A stretch of DNA of 37,832 nucleotides from Deltaproteobacteria bacterium (GCA_018644785.1 JABGPV010000004.1:1-37832); one strand, 5' to 3'. Numbered from the stretch's first letter, positions 1 through 9,044 are shown. Numbers and translations are program-made. Notes: generated from the sequence alone by a model not told the origin.

Positions 1-1
1 C

Positions 2-466
2 ATAGCGCATGACGCTTTTCCAAAGATTACGCTGTTTTTCGCTGCCGGCTGTATCATGGTGGTGACCGGCTCCAAAAAGATCAGTCTCATGAACGGGCTG
101 GGCCGCCGCATGCCCTGGACTTTCGGCGCCTTTGCCCTGGCTACGCTCTCCTTTATCGGGCTGGCGCCGGCCAGTGGCTTTTTGAGTAAATTCTACCTGA
201 TCACCGGGGCCACAAACGCGGGACAAACTGTGCTCATGCTGGTGATCCTGGCAAGCGTCCTGTTGAACATGGCCTACTTCGGCCCCATCGTTATCAGAGG
301 GTTTTTCATGCCCCCCGTAAAAAGTGTGGATATGAGTCAATACGCTGAAGCCCCGAAAACCATGGTGGTCCCCATGTTCATGATCGCCATAATATCGATT
401 CTCATCGGGTTTTACCCCCAGACCTTTGTCAGTTTTGTGGAAGTTTATGGAAAATTCTGGAGATAA
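2..466 (+). CDS. Proton/sodium-antiporter-type membrane subunit, C-terminal part (partial)
   Basis: The frame is open from the left edge, so the gene begins outside the window and the Met codon at 56 is internal. About 154 residues remain. They begin with a helix resembling the H-x-F-x-K region of NuoL/M/N and MrpD antiporter subunits (HDAFPKITLFFAAG) and continue with the family loop GLAPASGFLSKFYL and three hydrophobic segments. Such subunits move H+ or Na+ across the inner membrane as part of complex I, membrane-bound hydrogenases or Mrp antiporters. The stop is 6 bp before the next antiporter gene, so they are co-transcribed. Whether it is the NuoL-, MrpD- or HyfB-equivalent cannot be settled from the fragment. 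Confidence 0.85.
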   Translation: MAHDAFPKITLFFAAGCIMVVTGSKKISLMNGLGRRMPWTFGAFALATLSFIGLAPASGFLSKFYLITGATNAGQTVLMLVILASVLLNMAYFGPIVIRGFFMPPVKSVDMSQYAEAPKTMVVPMFMIAIISILIGFYPQTFVSFVEVYGKFWR

Positions 467-472
467 CAGGTT

Positions 473-2269
473 ATGAACTTCATCGAAGGCAGCTTTCTGC
501 ATCCGGCCACCCTCTTTGTGATACTGGGGCTTATCCTCCCGTTTCTTCGGGGCGCCTTCTGGCGTGTGCTGCTTTTCATACCCCCCGTTGCGGCCATTTT
601 CCTGACCCTTCATATGCATTTGGGCCGTTACTGGGAGGTGGATTATTTGGGGCAGGTACTGGTGCTCGGCCGGGTAGATGCGCTGTCTCTCCCCTTCACC
701 ATTCTATTCGCCTTTATGAGCCTTATCTGTACCACTTTTTCTTTTCATGTGCGTGACAAAGCCCAACACGTGGCGGCACTTTTTTTCATGGCAGGCGCTT
801 TTGGAAGCGTCCTGGCAGGTGACTACTGGTCTCTCTACATCTTCTGGCAGGGTATGACCGTGTCTTCGTCTTTTCTCATCTGGTTGAACCACAAACATGA
901 TGCTTCAAAAACGGGCTTTTTGTACATGATGATCCTGCTGTTGAGCTCTGTCCTGCTGCTGGCCGGTATTCTTTTAAGGGAGCGGGTTACGGGCGGCTTC
1001 ATTTTCGGTCCCGCGGAAAACAATCTCATGTGGCATTTTGACTGGTTGATTCTGGGGGCTTTTGCCATTAACGCCGCTGTCATTCCGCTGCACGCATGGA
1101 TGACCCAGGGGCTTCCGAAAGCCACCATTCCAGGGGCCGTTTTGTTGTCCATATTTGGTATCAAAACGGCTGTCTATGCCATGGCCCGCTGTTTTGTGGG
1201 TCTTGATCTGCTCATTATCCTGGGAGTTTGCACAGCGCTTTATGGGGCCGCGTATGCTATTTTTTCCAACAACATCAGAAGAATCCTCGCCTATCTCCTG
1301 GTGGCACAGGTGGGGCTGATGATAACGGGTATCGGTATGGACTCAAAAATGGCCCTGGATGGCGCTATTGCCCTGGCATACGCCCATACTTTCTATATGG
1401 CGCTCCTTCTGATGGCCATGGGTTCTGTCATCTACGCCACCCGCGAAGAACTCCTGGGACGATTGGGAAACCTTTCCCGCAAGCTGCCCTTTGTAGCCGC
1501 CTCAACCCTCATTGGGATCCTTGCCCTTTGTGCTGTACCTTTTTTCAGCGGTTTTAAAGGCGTTTCTTTGATTTTTGTAGGGGCGAAAAATTTTTCGCCC
1601 CTACCGGGTGATTTACTGGTGCTGGTGCTGGCTTTGGCCATGGCGCTGATAATTCTGGGGGGGGTGCGACTCCCTTTTTTCCTGTTCTGGTCCGAAAGTA
1701 GGGGCGAAAAATTTTTCGCTCCTACTGAACCCCTGCGGCCCCTGCACAGAAACATGGTGGTGGCCATGGGCATGGCCGGGGCCTTCTGCCTGGTTCAGGG
1801 GATCTTTCCGGAGGTGCTGAACCGCCATCTGCCATACCCGATGGAGGAGCGTCCCTGGACCTTCTTTAAACTGGCTGTCGGTTTTCTCTTCCCGGCTGCC
1901 AACGTCCTGTTGTTCATGTTTCTGCGGCCGCTATTACGGCCCGGAACCAACGAACTTCCCGATTTCGAACGGGTTTACGGGTTTATCGGCCGGGGTATCA
2001 TGGTTGTTTTCTCAAGGCCCCTTTCGTGGGTGGATGCTATCGGGTCGGAGATATACCGCACTGTTTTTTTAAGGGCTTTTTATTTTATGGCGCGTATTGC
2101 AGATTTTTTTGATCGAAGAGGCATTGATGGGGCCGTGAACCAAACGGCTGCATCCGCCATGTTTTTGAGCAGAATTTCAACCCGGCTTCAAAGCAGCCGA
2201 TTGCAGGATCAGCTGGCTTGGATGATGTTGCTGGCTCTGGCTGTTTTTGCCCTCATCTGGTTCTGGTAA
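473..2269 (+). CDS. NuoL/HyfB-like proton-translocating antiporter subunit with two palindrome insertions
   Basis: A 598-residue polytopic membrane protein with the antiporter-family core: an HAWMTQGLPKA segment near residue 205, and RRILAYLLVAQVG near 267 matching the R-x-x-A-Y-S-S-x-x-Q-x-G element of NuoL/M. It probably forms an ion channel in a complex I-like or hydrogenase-like membrane arm. The start at 473 follows the previous stop by 6 bp. Two almost identical palindromes fall in the frame and encode VGAKNFSPLP (residues 369-378) and SRGEKFFAPT (409-418), in two different frames of the palindrome. Both lie in hydrophilic stretches between membrane segments, downstream of a normal PFFSGF motif. 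The rest of the frame is intact, so the gene is probably functional. NuoL versus HyfB/Mrp identity is not resolved. Confidence 0.85.
   Translation: MNFIEGSFLHPATLFVILGLILPFLRGAFWRVLLFIPPVAAIFLTLHMHLGRYWEVDYLGQVLVLGRVDALSLPFTILFAFMSLICTTFSFHVRDKAQHVAALFFMAGAFGSVLAGDYWSLYIFWQGMTVSSSFLIWLNHKHDASKTGFLYMMILLLSSVLLLAGILLRERVTGGFIFGPAENNLMWHFDWLILGAFAINAAVIPLHAWMTQGLPKATIPGAVLLSIFGIKTAVYAMARCFVGLDLLIILGVCTALYGAAYAIFSNNIRRILAYLLVAQVGLMITGIGMDSKMALDGAIALAYAHTFYMALLLMAMGSVIYATREELLGRLGNLSRKLPFVAASTLIGILALCAVPFFSGFKGVSLIFVGAKNFSPLPGDLLVLVLALAMALIILGGVRLPFFLFWSESRGEKFFAPTEPLRPLHRNMVVAMGMAGAFCLVQGIFPEVLNRHLPYPMEERPWTFFKLAVGFLFPAANVLLFMFLRPLLRPGTNELPDFERVYGFIGRGIMVVFSRPLSWVDAIGSEIYRTVFLRAFYFMARIADFFDRRGIDGAVNQTAASAMFLSRISTRLQSSRLQDQLAWMMLLALAVFALIWFW
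1577..1604. repeat. 28-bp perfect palindrome inside a coding region (copy 1)
   Basis: The left half is GTAGGGGCGAAAAA and the right half is its exact reverse complement, centred on an A5T5 run. It begins on a codon boundary (residue 369) of the antiporter gene and adds VGAKNFSPL to the protein. A near-identical copy lies 120 bp downstream. Confidence 0.9.
1697..1726. repeat. 30-bp palindrome inside a coding region (copy 2, one mismatch)
   Basis: Same core as the copy at 1577 (GTAGGGGCGAAAAA then TTTTTCGCTCCTAC), with one C-to-T change in the right arm that makes a G-T mismatch, and one extra A/T pair at the ends. It is read in a different frame from copy 1 (SRGEKFFAPT). That frame avoids the TAG that the sequence holds in another frame. 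Confidence 0.9.
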
Positions 2270-2277
2270 ATAGGTTT

Positions 2278-3831
2278 ATGACTGAAACGTATTTCCCCAT
2301 TCTGACCTGCCTGATCCTGCTGCCGCTGCTGGGTTGCGCAGGCGTGTTTTTTATAAAGACCCCTGTGGCCGTAAGGCGGTGGGCGCTGGGAGTATCTCTG
2401 ACGGAGATGCTCATGGGGCTTTTCCTGCTTCAATTTCAGTTGGGAACGGCGGAATTCCAGTTTGTGGAATCGGTTCCATGGGTTCCCACCTGGGGCTTGC
2501 AGTATTTCCTGGGGGTGGATGGCATCAGTGTGTTCATGGTGGCATTGACCCTTATCATGTTCCCCTTTTGCATTATCTGTTCATGGACTTCCATCATCAA
2601 CCGGGTGAGGGAATTTCACATTTGCCTTTTTGTTCTTATTTCAGCCCTGATCGGGGTTTTTTCCGCCCTGGACCTGGTTTTGTTCTACCTGTTCTGGGAG
2701 GCCATCCTGATCCCCACCTATCTCCTGATTTCCCTCTGGGGAGGCCCTCAAAGGGACCATGCTGCTCTGAAGTTCATTTTGTACACCCTGGCGGGCAGCG
2801 CGCTTCTTCTGGTGGTGGTCATCGCTTTTCGCGTGGAAGGAGGTTCTTTTTCCATTCCAGCCCTCATGGCACACTCCTTTTCTGTTAATTTCCAGCAATG
2901 GACGTTTCTGATCATGGCGCTGGCTTTCGCGGTGAAGGTCCCCCTCTTTCCCTTTCACACCTGGCTGCCGGCGGCATACGGGCAGGCCCCCATTGCCGGC
3001 AGTATCATCCTGTCCGCCGTCATGGCCAAAATGGGGGCCTACGGTTTTCTGCGCCTGGGGTTGCCGCTCGCCCCTGAAGCGGCCCATTTTTTTGCACCCC
3101 TGATCATTGCCATGTCGGTTTGCTCCATCCTTTACGGCGGCCTCCTGGCGTTCGCCCAGTCAAACCTCAAGAAAATCATCGCCTACTCTTCCCTGGGGCA
3201 CATGGGGTTTGTTATTTTAGGAATTTTTCTCTTTAACATCAATGGGGTGCAGGGTGCAGTGATCCAGATGGTCAATCACGGCATCACCACCGGTGCGCTC
3301 TTTGCCATGGTGGGGATCCTTTATCAGAGAAGCGGAAGCCATGAAATATCGGGGAACCTGGGGTTGGGTAAATTCGTTCCGGCGTTTATGGGGTTCTGGG
3401 GTCTTTTTGCTTTTGCAGGTTTTGCTTTTCCGGGCACCAATAATTTTGTGGGAGAATTCCTGATCCTGGTAGGGGCCTTTGAAAGGAATTTGTGGTTGGG
3501 CGCTGTTGTTGTGCCGGGAGCGTTGTTGGCGGCGGCCTACATGCTTCGGCCCACCCAGAAAATGACCTGGGGCGAGCCGTCAAATGCAACAAAGTGGCGG
3601 GATATGAGCGGTCGGGAATGGGCTTGTCTGCTCCCCATGGCATTTCTGGTGCTCTACCTGGGGTTAGCGCCCACTCTCTGCTTGAAAGTCATGAACCCCT
3701 CCCTGAAGCACCTGATCGTGGCATTTCAATCCAGGGTATCGGTTACGCTTTCCATAGATAAAAACCTTTTTTCACCTGTCAATAATGCGGAAAGTCTCAA
3801 CGGCAAATCCACGGGGGGCTCCCAGCCATGA
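2278..3831 (+). CDS. nuoM: NADH-quinone oxidoreductase subunit M-like protein
   Basis: A 517-residue polytopic antiporter-like subunit. Family landmarks are the N-terminal block VDGISVFMVALT, the segment FYLFWEAILIPTYLLI with the conserved membrane Glu, FAVKVPLFPFHTWLPAAYGQAP with the conserved Lys, and KKIIAYSSLGHMG. These are typical of NuoM, a proton-channel subunit of the complex I membrane arm. I start it at ATG 2278, 8 bp after the previous stop. The longer frame from 2218 would overlap the upstream gene by 52 bp and add a non-homologous hydrophilic leader. It ends in a four-base ATGA overlap with the nuoN-like gene, indicating translational coupling. The C-terminal 40 residues are polar and of unknown role. 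Confidence 0.9.
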   Translation: MTETYFPILTCLILLPLLGCAGVFFIKTPVAVRRWALGVSLTEMLMGLFLLQFQLGTAEFQFVESVPWVPTWGLQYFLGVDGISVFMVALTLIMFPFCIICSWTSIINRVREFHICLFVLISALIGVFSALDLVLFYLFWEAILIPTYLLISLWGGPQRDHAALKFILYTLAGSALLLVVVIAFRVEGGSFSIPALMAHSFSVNFQQWTFLIMALAFAVKVPLFPFHTWLPAAYGQAPIAGSIILSAVMAKMGAYGFLRLGLPLAPEAAHFFAPLIIAMSVCSILYGGLLAFAQSNLKKIIAYSSLGHMGFVILGIFLFNINGVQGAVIQMVNHGITTGALFAMVGILYQRSGSHEISGNLGLGKFVPAFMGFWGLFAFAGFAFPGTNNFVGEFLILVGAFERNLWLGAVVVPGALLAAAYMLRPTQKMTWGEPSNATKWRDMSGREWACLLPMAFLVLYLGLAPTLCLKVMNPSLKHLIVAFQSRVSVTLSIDKNLFSPVNNAESLNGKSTGGSQP

Positions 3832-5240
3832 ACCTTCAGCTGATTCTCCCCGAACTTTTCCAGCTCCTGATCGTGGCAGGGCTTTTCCTGCAAAGCATCG
3901 TCCAGGGGGACCGGGCGCCTCAATTGAAAAAATGGTTGCCCTGGGCCGCCGGCTTGAGTGTTCTGGTGGCTCTGGCATCCCTCGGGCAAAACGGGTTGCT
4001 TTTCGGCCAAACGTATCAGGTGGACCGGTTAAGCCAGTTCTTTAAAATGACCGTGAGCTTTGGTTTTTTCCTGACGGTCATAAATGGTGTCGAACAACCG
4101 CTGCTGGAAAAGGAGAAACAGTGTGATTATTTCCTGTTCATGGCGCTATCCGCCTGGGGACTGATGCTGCTCTGCTCCACAGTGGAACTGATCAGCATCT
4201 ATCTGGCCCTGGAACTGGCATCCTTCAGCCTCTTTCCCCTGGTTCCGCTTCGGACGAAAAGTCTATCCGCGGCCGAAGCCGCCATCAAATATATGTTTAT
4301 CGGTGGCGTGGCCACCGCTGTGGGGCTGTTCGGGTTTTCATACATCCTGGCGGCTCAACACACCACGGACCTCAATCAACTGGTGCACATGTCCTGGTCC
4401 TGGTCTCACAGCCCCATGGCGGTTTTGGGTTTGACCCTTTTTCTCTCGGGGCTGCTGTTTAAACTGGCGTTTTTCCCGTTTCACTTCTGGGCGCCCGATG
4501 TCTATGAAGGGGCCGGCAATGAAACCGCCGCCTACATTGCGGTACTCCCCAAGGTGGGTGCTGTGGCGGTATTGCTCCGCTTCACACCGCTTTTGAAACC
4601 GGGAATGGAAATCACCACCATACTGGCGGTCCTGGCCGCCGCTTCCATGACATATGGGAACCTTGCGGCCCTGGTTCAAAAGGATGTGAAACGCATCTTG
4701 GGTTATTCGGCCATCGCCCATGCCGGCTATCTCATGGTGGGCGTGGTGGCGGGAACCCCCATGGGTGTTGCGGCTGCGGCATTCTACGCCTTCGCCTATG
4801 TCCTCATGAGCTTTACCTGTTTCTGGGTGATCTGTCGAGAATCGGTGGACGGCAGAAACTTGCAGCTGGAAGACCTGAAGGGGCTCTCCAGTCGGGCGCC
4901 CGGCCTTGCCCTGGTTCTGGCCGTGGGGGCCGTGGCACTGGTGGGTTTGCCCCCCACAGCCGGTTTCATGGGGAAGTTTTTTCTGCTTTCCGCTGCCTGG
5001 AACCGCGGTTGCAACTGGCTGGTGGTGATTGCGGCCGCCAACGTGGCCATCGGCCTTTTTTACTATTTGAATCTGGTGCGGTATGCCTACACAAAACAAA
5101 GCCCGGAAGCATCCAAAATGGCCTATACCACTGAAAGCGGCACTTCGCTAAGGCGTCTGTCCGGAGGCTTGTTCCTGGCCGGGCTGATTGTCCTGTTCGG
5201 AATACTGCCGGATTGGGTCTTGAGGTTGTTAATGCCTTGA
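3828..5240 (+). CDS. nuoN: NADH-quinone oxidoreductase subunit N-like protein
   Basis: A 470-residue polytopic protein with NuoN hallmarks: ELISIYLALELASFSLFPLV, FKLAFFPFHFWAPDVYEGA, VKRILGYSAIAHAGYLMVG and LVGLPPTAGFMGKFFLL, in that order. It is the third antiporter-type subunit of complex I and sits at the end of the operon, overlapping nuoM by ATGA. A 59-bp gap and no clear hairpin separate it from the cyclase gene. Confidence in the family is high. Whether the whole cluster is complex I or a related ferredoxin- or hydrogenase-linked pump depends on genes to the left of the window. Confidence 0.9.
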   Translation: MNLQLILPELFQLLIVAGLFLQSIVQGDRAPQLKKWLPWAAGLSVLVALASLGQNGLLFGQTYQVDRLSQFFKMTVSFGFFLTVINGVEQPLLEKEKQCDYFLFMALSAWGLMLLCSTVELISIYLALELASFSLFPLVPLRTKSLSAAEAAIKYMFIGGVATAVGLFGFSYILAAQHTTDLNQLVHMSWSWSHSPMAVLGLTLFLSGLLFKLAFFPFHFWAPDVYEGAGNETAAYIAVLPKVGAVAVLLRFTPLLKPGMEITTILAVLAAASMTYGNLAALVQKDVKRILGYSAIAHAGYLMVGVVAGTPMGVAAAAFYAFAYVLMSFTCFWVICRESVDGRNLQLEDLKGLSSRAPGLALVLAVGAVALVGLPPTAGFMGKFFLLSAAWNRGCNWLVVIAAANVAIGLFYYLNLVRYAYTKQSPEASKMAYTTESGTSLRRLSGGLFLAGLIVLFGILPDWVLRLLMP

Positions 5241-5299
5241 TGATATCAACCGGGAGAGTGATCCCTTAAAACACCTGTGAACAAGCCCGGAGAAAAGCC

Positions 5300-6883
5300 A
5301 TGAGACGGAAAATATTCTTTGTAACCATTCTCGGGAATCTGATAGGCGCCTTATTGAGTTTCGTTTATTCCTACTACATCAATGTGGACCTGAATCTAAC
5401 ACCGGAGGCACCTTCTTCACTCAATGCGGTGATCTTTTTTGTCATTGGAACGGCGTTCATTTTCATTGTGATTCTAACCATCAATCACAGGTGGTCCCGC
5501 CCTTTATACCAGGCGATGCAGGACCAGATTTCAACGGAGAGGCGCCATGGGGCGTATTCCCGGAAGTTGAAAAGAAAGGCGCTTCAACTGGTCCCAATGT
5601 TGGCTGGGACCACCCTTCTGGCATGGATCATGGCTGGGTTCATTTTCGGCATGCTCATGCCGGTCGTTCTTAACACCTTTTTCGGGGTGCCGCCGACAAC
5701 CCTTACGGAGAGCCTGAGGACGATTTTTGGGATTACCGTTATCGGCGGTTTGACCACGTGCCTCTTTATCTATTTTGCCACGGAAAACATATGGCGCAAC
5801 CAGCTCCCCCTGTTTTTCCCGGAAGGAGATTTGAGTCAGGTGAAAGGGGTCTTCAAGCTGAGCGTGAAGGCCCGTCTTATTATTGTCTTTCTCATGATCA
5901 GCTTGATCCCTTTAACGTTGCTCGGGGTTTCTGCCTACTGCAAGGCTCTGGCATTGCAGACCGCCGGACCTGCCCTGGGGGAGCAGGTTATTTCCGGGTT
6001 ATTGCTTCAAATCCTTTTTATCACCACCATAGGCGTTGTCCTATCTGTTATATTGTCGCTGGTTGTCTCCAAAAGTGTCTCCGCGCCATTGGAAGAGATG
6101 GAAACCGCCATGAAAGAAGTTGCTAAGGGAAACCTTGATGTCCACATACGTGTGGTATCAAATGATGAGATCGGGGCCGTTGGCGAGGGATTCGGCAGGA
6201 TGATCAAAGGATTGAAGGAGTCTGAAGCCATAAAGGAATCCTTCGGAAAGTACATCAGCCGGGAGATCCGGGATGAAATCCTGGCCGGTCGGGTCCCCTT
6301 AGACGGGGAAATGACACGGGCGACGCTGCTCTTCTCAGATCTCAGGGACTTCACTCCCTTTGTGGAATCGACCCACCCAAAACGGGTCGTGAGCATCATG
6401 AACCAATATTTCTCCGAGATGGCAGAGGCGATCAAGAGCAATAACGGGCTGATACTTCAATATGTCGGAGATGAGATTGAGGCTGTTTTCGGCGCACCCG
6501 TTCCCCGTGATGATCACCCGGATATGGCAGCCAGTGCCGCGCTTGATATGAAAAGAAGATTGATCCGTTTAAATGCGAGGTTCAAAACCCAAGGTGTGGC
6601 GCCATTTCGCCATGGGATCGGTATTCATACCGGGGCGGTGTTAGCCGGCATCATCGGGAGCAAAGAGCGCAGTTCCTATGCCCTGGTAGGAGATACGGTG
6701 AATCTGGCTTCAAGGATTCAGGGCCTCACCAAAGAGTTTGCCTGTGATATCATTTTGAGCCAGACGACTCGTGATCTGGTGGCCGACGATTATCAAATGG
6801 AACCGCTCCGCGCGGTGAGGGTAAAAGGCAAGCGTCAGGAGGTATTGACCTACAAGCTTTTGGATCATATTGGAACCGACTGA
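5300..6883 (+). CDS. Membrane-bound class III adenylate/guanylate cyclase with HAMP domain
   Basis: The 527-residue protein has about six hydrophobic segments in its first 255 residues, a HAMP linker (about 255-310) and a C-terminal class III cyclase catalytic domain (about 335-515). The two metal-binding aspartates are visible as D347 in FSDLRDF and D391 in VGDEIEAVFG, exactly 44 residues apart as in this family. The transition-state Asn and Arg are present in GDTVNLASRIQ. It should make cAMP (or cGMP) in the cytoplasm in response to an unknown membrane signal. The start ATG has a GGAGAAAAGCC leader. No cyclic-nucleotide effector gene is adjacent, so the target is unknown. The N-terminal sensor region is not one I recognise. 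Confidence 0.88.
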   Translation: MRRKIFFVTILGNLIGALLSFVYSYYINVDLNLTPEAPSSLNAVIFFVIGTAFIFIVILTINHRWSRPLYQAMQDQISTERRHGAYSRKLKRKALQLVPMLAGTTLLAWIMAGFIFGMLMPVVLNTFFGVPPTTLTESLRTIFGITVIGGLTTCLFIYFATENIWRNQLPLFFPEGDLSQVKGVFKLSVKARLIIVFLMISLIPLTLLGVSAYCKALALQTAGPALGEQVISGLLLQILFITTIGVVLSVILSLVVSKSVSAPLEEMETAMKEVAKGNLDVHIRVVSNDEIGAVGEGFGRMIKGLKESEAIKESFGKYISREIRDEILAGRVPLDGEMTRATLLFSDLRDFTPFVESTHPKRVVSIMNQYFSEMAEAIKSNNGLILQYVGDEIEAVFGAPVPRDDHPDMAASAALDMKRRLIRLNARFKTQGVAPFRHGIGIHTGAVLAGIIGSKERSSYALVGDTVNLASRIQGLTKEFACDIILSQTTRDLVADDYQMEPLRAVRVKGKRQEVLTYKLLDHIGTD

Positions 6884-6956
6884 TTTTTGGCAGGACCCGC
6901 CTTTCTTCTCATGCCGCAACCATATGCTGGAGCCGGTATTCCCACATATTTATCCC

Positions 6957-7001
6957 GAAAAAACAAAACCGGCAAGCCACGCCAAGCGGGCTGCCGGTTT
7001 T
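6957..7001 (-). terminator. Rho-independent terminator of the minus-strand redox operon
   Basis: A 10-bp inverted repeat (AAAACCGGCA at 6965-6974 and TGCCGGTTTT at 6992-7001) is followed on the minus strand by a T-rich run (complement of 6957-6963). It lies 25 bp past the stop of the Fe-S/FAD gene. It could also stop transcription of the cyclase gene from the other side. Confidence 0.75.
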
Positions 7002-7025
7002 CAGAAAAGTGCCATTTATAAGTGG

Positions 7026-9038
7026 CTATTTGACATAAATGTGTGCCGCCTTGCTCAACTCCGGAACGATTTCCCGTCCTTTGTCCAGGGCTTCCTGCTT
7101 GAGCAGTTCGTGCTCGCCAAAGGTCAGGGCGTCGGTCATACACACCTCCACACAGACCGGGTCGTGCCCCGTGGTGACGCGTTCGGAGCACAAGTTGCAT
7201 TTGTGTGAGATGCCCGCCTTGCCGTCAAACTGGATGACGTCGTAGGGGCAGCTCTGCATGCAGGCGCAGCCGCAGTTGAGACAACGTTTGGCTTCCGCGT
7301 TGACCTGATCCTCACCCAGACCGTGACATTCTTCCAGAAAACAGGTCGATCGTTCTTCCGGGTCCATGTACGCGGCCGATTGTCTGGGTGCGCTGACGCA
7401 GCTGCCCGAGGGCACGGCCTTCCAAACATAGTCTTCAGGGGCGGCCAGCTGTGTTTCGGCCAGCGCCGGTGCAACAGGGAGACCCTGGGCGAATCGGTCA
7501 ATGGCCTCCGCCGCACGGTGTCCGTCGGCAATGGCATGAATTACCGTGGCCGGTCCGCGCGCGGCGTCGCCGGCGGCAAAAACATGCGGCAGGGTGGTCT
7601 GCATCTGGCTGGAAACATGAAACGTGCCTTTGGCCGTGATTGCCAGTTCGGGTTTCCCGGACGTCCAGGTTGCGTCCATACTCTGGCCGATGGCCGGTAT
7701 GACGGTGTCGCACTCGATGACGAATTCAGACCCCTTGATGGGCACCGGTCTGGGCCGCCCGGATTCATCGGGCATCCCCAGTTCGCACCGAATACATTTG
7801 AGTCCTGAGACCTTGCCGTTGTTGTCCACAACCTCTACGGGCGCGGCCAGCTCCACAAAGGCAATGCCTTCCTGTTTTGCCCCTGCCAGTTCCTCGGCGT
7901 AGGCCGGCATCTCATTTTCGGTGCGGCGGTAGACCACGGTTACATCGGCGCATCCCAGCCGCTTGGCGGCCCGTGCTGCATCAATGGCTACGTTGCCGCC
8001 ACCCACGACCACCGATCGAGCGTTCACCTGTTTCCGGTCACCGAGGTTGACCTCGCGCAAAAAACGGATGGCATCCAATACCCCCTCGGTGCCGTTGCCC
8101 GGAACGTTCATATTCATGCCGCCCTGCAGGCCGATTCCCAGCAACACAGCCGCATAGCCTTCCCCGGCCAGACTTTCAAGTGTCATGTCTTCACCGAAGC
8201 GTACGCCGGTTCTGGCCTCTATGCCGTGACGCAGCAGATAGTCAATTTCCCGGTCAACCACCTCGTTTGGAAGCCGGTAGTCGGGAATGCCCACGCGCAG
8301 CATGCCGCCCAGCACGTCCAAAGCCTCGAAAATGGTAACCGAGTACCCTTTCAGCCGCAAATTGTAGGCCGCCGTCAAGCCGGCCGGGCCCGATCCGATT
8401 ACAGCGATTTTGATGCCGTTTTCCTTGATTTTGGGGATCTCAAGGGTGGCAAAATCAACGGCGTCGGCTGCGGCGCGCTTCAACTCACGGATGGATACCG
8501 CCTGGTCCACTTCGGCCCGTCGACACACGTCTTCACAGGGGTGGGGGCATACGCGCCCCAGTACGCCCGGCAGGGGCACTCTGCGCAGGATCAATTTGAC
8601 CGCTTCTTCATACTTGCCCTCTTTGACCAATTGCACGTAGCCTTGAACATTGAGCCCTGCGGGGCAGGACACCTTACAGGGAGACGGCACCGTCTTGTTT
8701 TCCACGCCCAGCTCGGCTTTGAACTCACAGCCCGTGCATTTTTCCGGATCGATATGAACCACACCCGTCTGCGGATCCTTGGCGATGGCCCCATGGGGGC
8801 AGGCACTCAGGCACCCCGGATCGGGGCAGTGCTGACAGGGAACCACCCAGGTATCCAGAGACAGGTCCGGATACCTGCCGTGTTCCTTGGTCTCTACGCG
8901 CAGGTAGTAGGGAAGCGCGTTGGGAACCGCTTCCACATGGTCGATGATTTCCTTCCCGTTGCGACATGCAACGATGCACGTTTTGCACCCGATACAACGG
9001 CCAAGGTCTATCATTATACTCAGTTGTTCCATCATCAT
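7026..9038 (-). CDS. Fe-S/FAD NAD(P)H oxidoreductase: GltD-type flavoprotein nested in a HycB/DmsB-type ferredoxin
   Basis: The 670-residue protein is predicted to carry electrons between NAD(P)H and the molybdoenzyme encoded just upstream. The N-terminus is a HycB/DmsB-type ferredoxin with C15-C18-C21-C25, C68-C71-C76-C80 and C101-C104. A glutamate-synthase-small-chain-like domain follows (about 118-590): Fe-S cysteines near 121-172, an FAD site IGSGPAG (214-220), an NAD(P) site VVGGGNVAIDA (344-354) and FAAGDA (487-492). The last part returns to ferredoxin type: CLNCGCACMQSCPYD and then CNLCSERV...CVEVCMTDAL. Three ATGs stand in a row at the start; GGAGGT directly abuts the first, so the third (9032) has the best spacing and the true start may be there. 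It is the last gene of the operon, before a terminator. Confidence 0.87.
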   Translation of the reverse strand: MMMEQLSIMIDLGRCIGCKTCIVACRNGKEIIDHVEAVPNALPYYLRVETKEHGRYPDLSLDTWVVPCQHCPDPGCLSACPHGAIAKDPQTGVVHIDPEKCTGCEFKAELGVENKTVPSPCKVSCPAGLNVQGYVQLVKEGKYEEAVKLILRRVPLPGVLGRVCPHPCEDVCRRAEVDQAVSIRELKRAAADAVDFATLEIPKIKENGIKIAVIGSGPAGLTAAYNLRLKGYSVTIFEALDVLGGMLRVGIPDYRLPNEVVDREIDYLLRHGIEARTGVRFGEDMTLESLAGEGYAAVLLGIGLQGGMNMNVPGNGTEGVLDAIRFLREVNLGDRKQVNARSVVVGGGNVAIDAARAAKRLGCADVTVVYRRTENEMPAYAEELAGAKQEGIAFVELAAPVEVVDNNGKVSGLKCIRCELGMPDESGRPRPVPIKGSEFVIECDTVIPAIGQSMDATWTSGKPELAITAKGTFHVSSQMQTTLPHVFAAGDAARGPATVIHAIADGHRAAEAIDRFAQGLPVAPALAETQLAAPEDYVWKAVPSGSCVSAPRQSAAYMDPEERSTCFLEECHGLGEDQVNAEAKRCLNCGCACMQSCPYDVIQFDGKAGISHKCNLCSERVTTGHDPVCVEVCMTDALTFGEHELLKQEALDKGREIVPELSKAAHIYVK

Positions 9039-9044
9039 ACCTCC

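Noticed and set aside
2218..2277. Upstream extension of the nuoM-like frame
   Set aside because: It would overlap the previous gene by 52 bp and adds residues unlike any NuoM N-terminus.
4338..5099. A 253-codon minus-strand frame inside the nuoN-like gene
   Set aside because: It is a His/Gly-rich shadow of membrane-helix codons; the plus-strand frame has all NuoN landmarks.
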